This document shows positions 6,086 to 8,859 of a stretch of 8,859 bases of DNA, piece after piece; within the stretch, counting starts at the first letter, position 1, and each line of letters opens with the position of its first letter. Position numbers and translations under genes: made by a program. The notes below the pieces were generated by a model. That model was not told where the DNA came from. It worked only from the letters and a program-made list of their open reading frames with translations, and did not search any database. The stretch lies in assembly GCA_002309015.1 (NCBI GenBank), contig DBWM01000066.1, forward strand, positions 1-8,859, in the 5' to 3' direction. Origin of the DNA: Myxococcales bacterium UBA1238. Its GTDB lineage: Bacteria > Myxococcota_A > Bradymonadia > UBA7976 > UBA1532.

Positions 6086-7000
6086 TCATTTGCGGTACTG
6101 AATCCAGAAGGCGGGGCGGACGCCGAAGACTTTGTCGACGTTGGATCCCTTCTTATGGACGCCGCTGGCGCTGAAGACGCGCGCGGCCATATCTGAACTC
6201 TTGCCCGGCGAACGGAGCCACCAGCTCGCACCTTCATAGCCCGTCTTTCGGGTATAGTCGGTGGATTCTGCATTGAGAAGGTTTGCCTCTTCCAGTGAAT
6301 GTTCGTCCACTTCTTCAATGCTGAGCAGGAAAATCCTGTCCTTCGTCTCATTGCCCGGCGCCGTGCTGAACTCCGGATTGGCGTGGGCCGGGACGCTGGT
6401 TTCGACGAGCAAGGCTTTCTCCTCGGAGGTAAACGCCTTATCGATGAAGTTGTCGCCCGTGTAATCTACGCCCGCCTTGTTTTGAGAAGCGCCATAGCCG
6501 TTGAGCCAGGAACGGATCGTGCTCTGTTCCCAGGTGATGTCCGCCGGAGCTGTATTGAAGGGCTTTCCTTCGAGGATCTTCTCACTGATGAAAAGCTGTT
6601 TGCCATCGGCATCGTCTTCTGAGATCAGGATCCATTTGATGGGTTCTTTTTGGCCCTTCTCCTGTACATAGTGACCGAAGGTGAGGGCATCCAATGGATC
6701 AGAGGCTCTTTGGGCCTCGAGGGCCGCTTTCAGCGCCTTGACTTTGGCCGCATCGAGTTGGGCTGCATCAGCCCTGGTGGCATCCGTTTTCGCCGAAGCC
6801 GCCTTGGCTGCATCGGAGGCAGAAGCTTTCACGTCGGCTTTTGCGGAATCCGATTTTGTAACGTCAGCAGCAGATGCAGCGCCAGGCTGGGCATCCCTGG
6901 CGACAGGCGGAGTATCCTTCTTTTGGCAGGAAGGCAGGACTGCGCAAATTGCAAGTCCCAGGAAGAGATGCTTCAGAACAGAAAACTGTGAATTTTTCAT
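6086..7000 (-). CDS. DUF6273 lipoprotein
   Basis: 304 residues. The start at 7000 is chosen over the further upstream one at 7099 because it begins a typical lipoprotein signal (MKNSQFSVLKHLFLGLAICA, then V-L-P-S-C) and has AAGAGG (7005-7010) four nucleotides away. Cys25 is the lipid site and Gln at +2 predicts the outer membrane. Residues 26-100 are a tether rich in Ala, Asp, Lys and Ser with repeated A-D-A and A-K motifs, probably helical and possibly coiled coil. One DUF6273 domain follows (about 105-304) with W-W-L-R-S-P-G at 260-266 and G-V-R-P-A-F-W-I at 293-300. The domain is almost the same as the second domain of the downstream gene. DUF6273 has no established activity that I know of; an envelope or surface role is inferred only from the lipid anchor. 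The upstream region overlaps a decayed BspA gene end, and I see no clear promoter there. Confidence 0.9.
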   Translation of the reverse strand: MKNSQFSVLKHLFLGLAICAVLPSCQKKDTPPVARDAQPGAASAADVTKSDSAKADVKASASDAAKAASAKTDATRADAAQLDAAKVKALKAALEAQRASDPLDALTFGHYVQEKGQKEPIKWILISEDDADGKQLFISEKILEGKPFNTAPADITWEQSTIRSWLNGYGASQNKAGVDYTGDNFIDKAFTSEEKALLVETSVPAHANPEFSTAPGNETKDRIFLLSIEEVDEHSLEEANLLNAESTDYTRKTGYEGASWWLRSPGKSSDMAARVFSASGVHKKGSNVDKVFGVRPAFWIQYRK

Positions 7001-7026
7001 AAAACCTCTTAAAAATGGGGGCGTGA

Positions 7027-7145
7027 GATGCGTTTTCCCCGAAAAAGCGGGTTGTTCCTGAAGAGGGATCAGAAGATCAGAAGATATGTTCAAAGGCACG
7101 AAGATCGAAGCGGAAGCGAAGAATTCGCCGTTAAAAACGAGATAG
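7027..7145 (+). pseudogene. 3' remnant of a BspA-like lipoprotein gene, frameshifted
   Basis: In the + frame from 7030 the codons read A-F-S-P-K-K-R-V-V-P-E-E-G-S-E-D, matching the cap of the gene at 3177 (A-F-S-H-Y-P-K-S-W-V-V-P-A-E-G-S-K-D) minus two residues. After an 8-bp tandem duplication (CAGAAGAT at 7070-7077 and again at 7078-7085) the match continues in a shifted frame: D-M-F-K-G-T-K-I-E-A-E-A-K-N-S-P-L-K-T-R and TAG at 7143-7145. The nucleotide match 7083-7153 to 4395-4465 is 68 of 71. No start, signal peptide or repeats remain. The piece lies between two - strand genes, antisense to the 5' leader of the DUF6273 lipoprotein gene. Confidence 0.88.
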
Positions 7146-7198
7146 GCCGGGGCGGGAGATTTGATCGCCGACGATCGCCCGATTCCGCCCGCCTTCGG

Positions 7199-7492
7199 TC
7201 ACTTCTTCATCCAGAAATACCCGATCACAGCTGCGATCGCAATCTGCGCCACCAGCATCAGCGGCACGCCATATTTAAACTGGGGATGCAGGGTCTTGTG
7301 ATGCCAGATCTTCATCGCGAGCCATGCGCCCACGCTCCCGCCGACCGCCGCGAGTCCCAGCAGCGTCGCTTCCGGGATGCGCCATTGGGATTGCTTGGCC
7401 TTCTTCTTGTCGAGGCCGTACATGACGAACGCGATCGCGTTGATGACGACGAGATAGATGAGCACCACTAAGAGAATCGTTTCTTTTGACAT
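7199..7492 (-). CDS. DUF1294 family small inner-membrane protein
   Basis: 97 residues, a usual length for the family. Three hydrophobic segments are visible: about 4-24, 42-62 and 74-94. The family signature is complete in order: Y-G-x-D-K-x-x-A (25-32), W-R-I-P-E (37-41), L-L-G-L-A-A-V-G-G-S-x-G-A (44-56), H-K-T (65-67) and F72. DUF1294 proteins are integral membrane proteins; their function is not established. The ribosome-binding site is weak (AGCGGG about nine nucleotides upstream). Downstream lies the BspA remnant rather than a clear terminator; upstream, 7493-7672 is a 180-bp non-coding gap in which I see only a doubtful promoter (TTTTGC, 17 bp, TACAAC on the - strand near 7530-7558). 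It is probably an ordinary chromosomal gene bordering the accessory block. Confidence 0.9.
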   Translation of the reverse strand: MSKETILLVVLIYLVVINAIAFVMYGLDKKKAKQSQWRIPEATLLGLAAVGGSVGAWLAMKIWHHKTLHPQFKYGVPLMLVAQIAIAAVIGYFWMKK

Positions 7493-7672
7493 GGCCGTTG
7501 ACCCGCTTCAGTGAATTGCGTTTCCCGCGTTCGTTGTATCAGGGATTCCGTCGTTGCAAAAGGCGCGAAATGCGCAGGCATCAAGAGGGAAGGGCAGGGT
7601 CGTCAGCGATGGCGGCGAAGAAGAGGGGAGGACAGCAGCATCGATCCTGTCTGCTTCAAGTCTTTGATATGC

Positions 7673-8143
7673 TCAAAATCCGCCCTCGTTATAGGCGCGT
7701 GCGATGTAATAGGAGGGCTCATAATAGGCGCTGCAGTTGTAGTTATCGATGGTCTTGCAGATTTCGTGGCGATAAACGCGCATCATGCCTTCAACATAGT
7801 CTTCGTTCTCGCCGATGGTATCGCAGATCAGGCGCATATAAACTTTGCCCATTTGCAATGCCGTCGGTATCGTTTCGCAAAGGCGTGAATCGACTTCTGT
7901 GATATCGAAATCCCCAGGAGTCAGATGGTAATCTTCGATCCAGTTGGCCTCGACCTGTTCCGGATTCATGCAATGCAAAACAGCCGCCGCACGAATGAGC
8001 CGATACAGCTCTTCTTTCGGAATGGCATCGATCACTTCATCGTTATGCCGATGCAATTTGCGAGCCACACGTTCGATCATGTAGCACATGAACTTCAGAT
8101 CGTTTTGGGTGATCAATTCATCCTGCCAGTAGATCGGTTTCAT
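7673..8143 (-). CDS. DUF3791-like partner of the DUF3990 gene, candidate antitoxin
   Basis: 156 residues. The start at 8143 is chosen because it overlaps the upstream stop as ATGA (8140-8143) and has AAGGAG at 8153-8158, nine nucleotides away; the frame is open further upstream only inside the DUF3990 gene. Residues 15-75 (F-M-C-Y-M-I-E-R-V-A-R-K-L-H-R, then E-V and later N-W-I-E-D-Y) resemble the helical DUF3791 family that often neighbours DUF3990 genes; this is from memory and the match is partial. The C-terminal half (76-156) ends in a Tyr-rich tail, Y-Y-E-P-S-Y-Y-I-A-R, and I do not recognise it. No export signal is present, so it is cytoplasmic. Tight coupling argues for a stoichiometric complex with its neighbour. 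The antitoxin role is inference. The usual order is antitoxin first, whereas here this gene is second. Confidence 0.75.
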   Translation of the reverse strand: MKPIYWQDELITQNDLKFMCYMIERVARKLHRHNDEVIDAIPKEELYRLIRAAAVLHCMNPEQVEANWIEDYHLTPGDFDITEVDSRLCETIPTALQMGKVYMRLICDTIGENEDYVEGMMRVYRHEICKTIDNYNCSAYYEPSYYIARAYNEGGF

Positions 8144-8592
8144 AAGGCATAGCTCCTTATAAACCGAATGGCCGAGATGGCCTGTTGTGTACAGAAAACG
8201 ATCTGGTGCGTCGGATACCTGAATTTCACAAGCTCCCAGAATGCGTCTTTGCTGATGTGGCCAGCAATATAATCTTCGACATAATCCCAAATGGTATCAT
8301 CGGCCATCGGGCCTTCCACGATGTCAAACTGATGTTCGATGCCGCGCCTTGAGTTCACAATCATTTCGAGCCACTCTTCAGACATCTGATCAAACTGTTT
8401 AACCATCAATGATCGATTGGGCGTGTACTCATATATGTTGACGATCGATTTTCTTGGCCTCGATATGGCCCATCTTTCTGCCTGGCGAATCAATTTGGTG
8501 CAATAGAAGCCGTAGCCAAAATCTTTATAGAATCCATTGGTTAAAACGACAGGATGTTCAACGGTCACATTGCTTCCGTGATAGATTTCCAT
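8140..8592 (-). CDS. DUF3990 family protein, ADP-ribosyltransferase-like, candidate toxin
   Basis: 150 residues, the usual family size. Visible signatures: Y-H-G-S at 4-7, D-F-G-Y-G-F-Y-C-T at 24-32 followed by Q-A-E-R-W-A at 37-42, V-E-G-P-M-A-D-D at 92-99, and H-Q-I-V-F-C-T at 129-135. DUF3990 is placed with ADP-ribosyltransferase folds; in that scheme His5, Tyr30 and Gln130 would occupy the three catalytic strand positions. This assignment is my inference. It has no signal peptide or membrane segment. The ribosome-binding site GGAGG (8603-8607) is ten nucleotides from the ATG, slightly long. The gene overlaps the following one by 4 bp, and a terminator upstream (8676-8708) isolates the pair, so its promoter should lie in 8593-8675; I cannot place it with confidence. 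Confidence 0.85.
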   Translation of the reverse strand: MEIYHGSNVTVEHPVVLTNGFYKDFGYGFYCTKLIRQAERWAISRPRKSIVNIYEYTPNRSLMVKQFDQMSEEWLEMIVNSRRGIEHQFDIVEGPMADDTIWDYVEDYIAGHISKDAFWELVKFRYPTHQIVFCTQQAISAIRFIRSYAL

Positions 8593-8675
8593 AAGGAATC
8601 ATCCTCCCAACTTCACTGATCATTCTCAGCAAGACCCCAAAACAAGCCTGTCCAAAGGCCGTGCACTCCACATAC

Positions 8676-8708
8676 AAAAAATCCCCGCCATTTCTGACGG
8701 GGATTTTT
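8676..8708. terminator. bidirectional rho-independent terminator
   Basis: An 11-bp stem (8677-8687 with 8698-8708, AAAAATCCCCG/CGGGGATTTTT) with a 10-nt loop. The A/T flanks give a T run on either strand. It sits 31 nt beyond the stop codon of the gene entering from the right edge and therefore most likely ends that - strand transcript. Confidence 0.88.
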
Positions 8709-8739
8709 GTAAGGAAAGACGCGTGAAGCGTCCCTCAGC

Positions 8740-8859
8740 TTACTTCACCGACTTGCGGGGGTTGGTCACCTGGCACTGAGCGGCCTTGATGATCGAACGA
8801 TAGACCTTGCCGGGGCTCATGGAGACGCCGGTGAGGCCGATTTCGTGCAGGCGGCCGAT
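8740..8859 (-). CDS. C-terminal end of an unidentified protein, partial
   Basis: The last 39 codons of a - strand gene reach a TAA stop at 8740-8742; the rest lies beyond the right edge. The residues include H-E-I-G-L-T-G-V-S-M-S-P-G-K-V-Y-R and end P-R-K-S-V-K. Support for coding comes from the strongly G/C-biased third positions and the well-placed terminator just after the stop. The pattern I-G-L-x-x-V-S-x-S-P followed by A-A-Q loosely recalls the C-terminal edge of PEP-utilising TIM barrels such as pyruvate phosphate dikinase, but this is too short for a call. Confidence 0.68.
   Translation of the reverse strand: MGRLHEIGLTGVSMSPGKVYRSIIKAAQCQVTNPRKSVK

Noticed and set aside
4345..7153. 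Composite transposon or insertion sequence flanked by direct repeats
   Set aside because: No transposase, terminal inverted repeats or short target-site duplications are seen. The flanking repeats are homologous gene ends, so homologous recombination explains them better.
7028..7471. 147-codon + strand open frame running through the remnant and across the DUF1294 gene
   Set aside because: Its frame is not that of the BspA remnant, and it is antisense to a gene with a complete DUF1294 signature. Low-complexity Arg/His/Asp content supports a shadow.
7493..7672. Small gene in the gap between the DUF1294 and DUF3791-like genes
   Set aside because: Open frames there are short, Arg-rich and without a ribosome-binding site; they continue antisense into neighbouring genes. 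I see only a doubtful promoter.

Overview
The window looks like an accessory, paralogue-rich stretch of a moderately GC-rich (mid-50s % by eye) Gram-negative bacterium. Three lipoprotein signal peptides with lipoboxes, BspA-type (DUF285) surface repeats, DUF6273 'WWLRSPG' proteins and a DUF3990 gene together fit a host-associated bacterium. I considered a Sutterella-like proteobacterium, but the sequence does not settle the taxon.

Left part, + strand, 1-4457: three tandem paralogues of a BspA-like surface lipoprotein. Gene 1 runs in from the left edge and is itself an in-frame fusion of two copies. Genes 2 and 3 are complete, each with a 17-residue lipoprotein signal ending in Cys, an Ala/Pro-rich tether, a four-cysteine PKD-like domain, then 9 or 8 exact 75-bp (25-residue) repeats and a capping segment. 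The two spacers between them share identical blocks. A strong bidirectional terminator (4507-4549) closes the array.

Middle, - strand, 4568-7000: two DUF6273 genes, transcribed rightmost first. The right one (6086-7000) encodes a lipoprotein. The left one (4568-5989) encodes two DUF6273 domains with no export signal, and its second half is about 82% identical to the lipoprotein. Just to the right, at 7027-7153 on the + strand, lies a frameshifted remnant of the 3' end of a gene-3-like BspA gene. The DUF6273 pair is therefore flanked by direct copies of the same BspA 3' end.

Right part, - strand, 7199-8859: a DUF1294 small membrane protein, then a translationally coupled pair (4-bp ATGA overlap) made of a DUF3990 protein with an ADP-ribosyltransferase-like motif layout and a DUF3791-like partner that could be its antitoxin. 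A bidirectional terminator (8676-8708) separates them from the 3' end of an unrelated gene leaving the right edge.

The main theme is recombination among paralogues: two independent fusions joined inside Ala-rich tethers, a decayed extra copy, and arrays of unequal repeat number with an invariant period. The most plausible under-described system is a surface-protein diversification locus next to a toxin-antitoxin-like module. No step of that model can be proven from this sequence alone.
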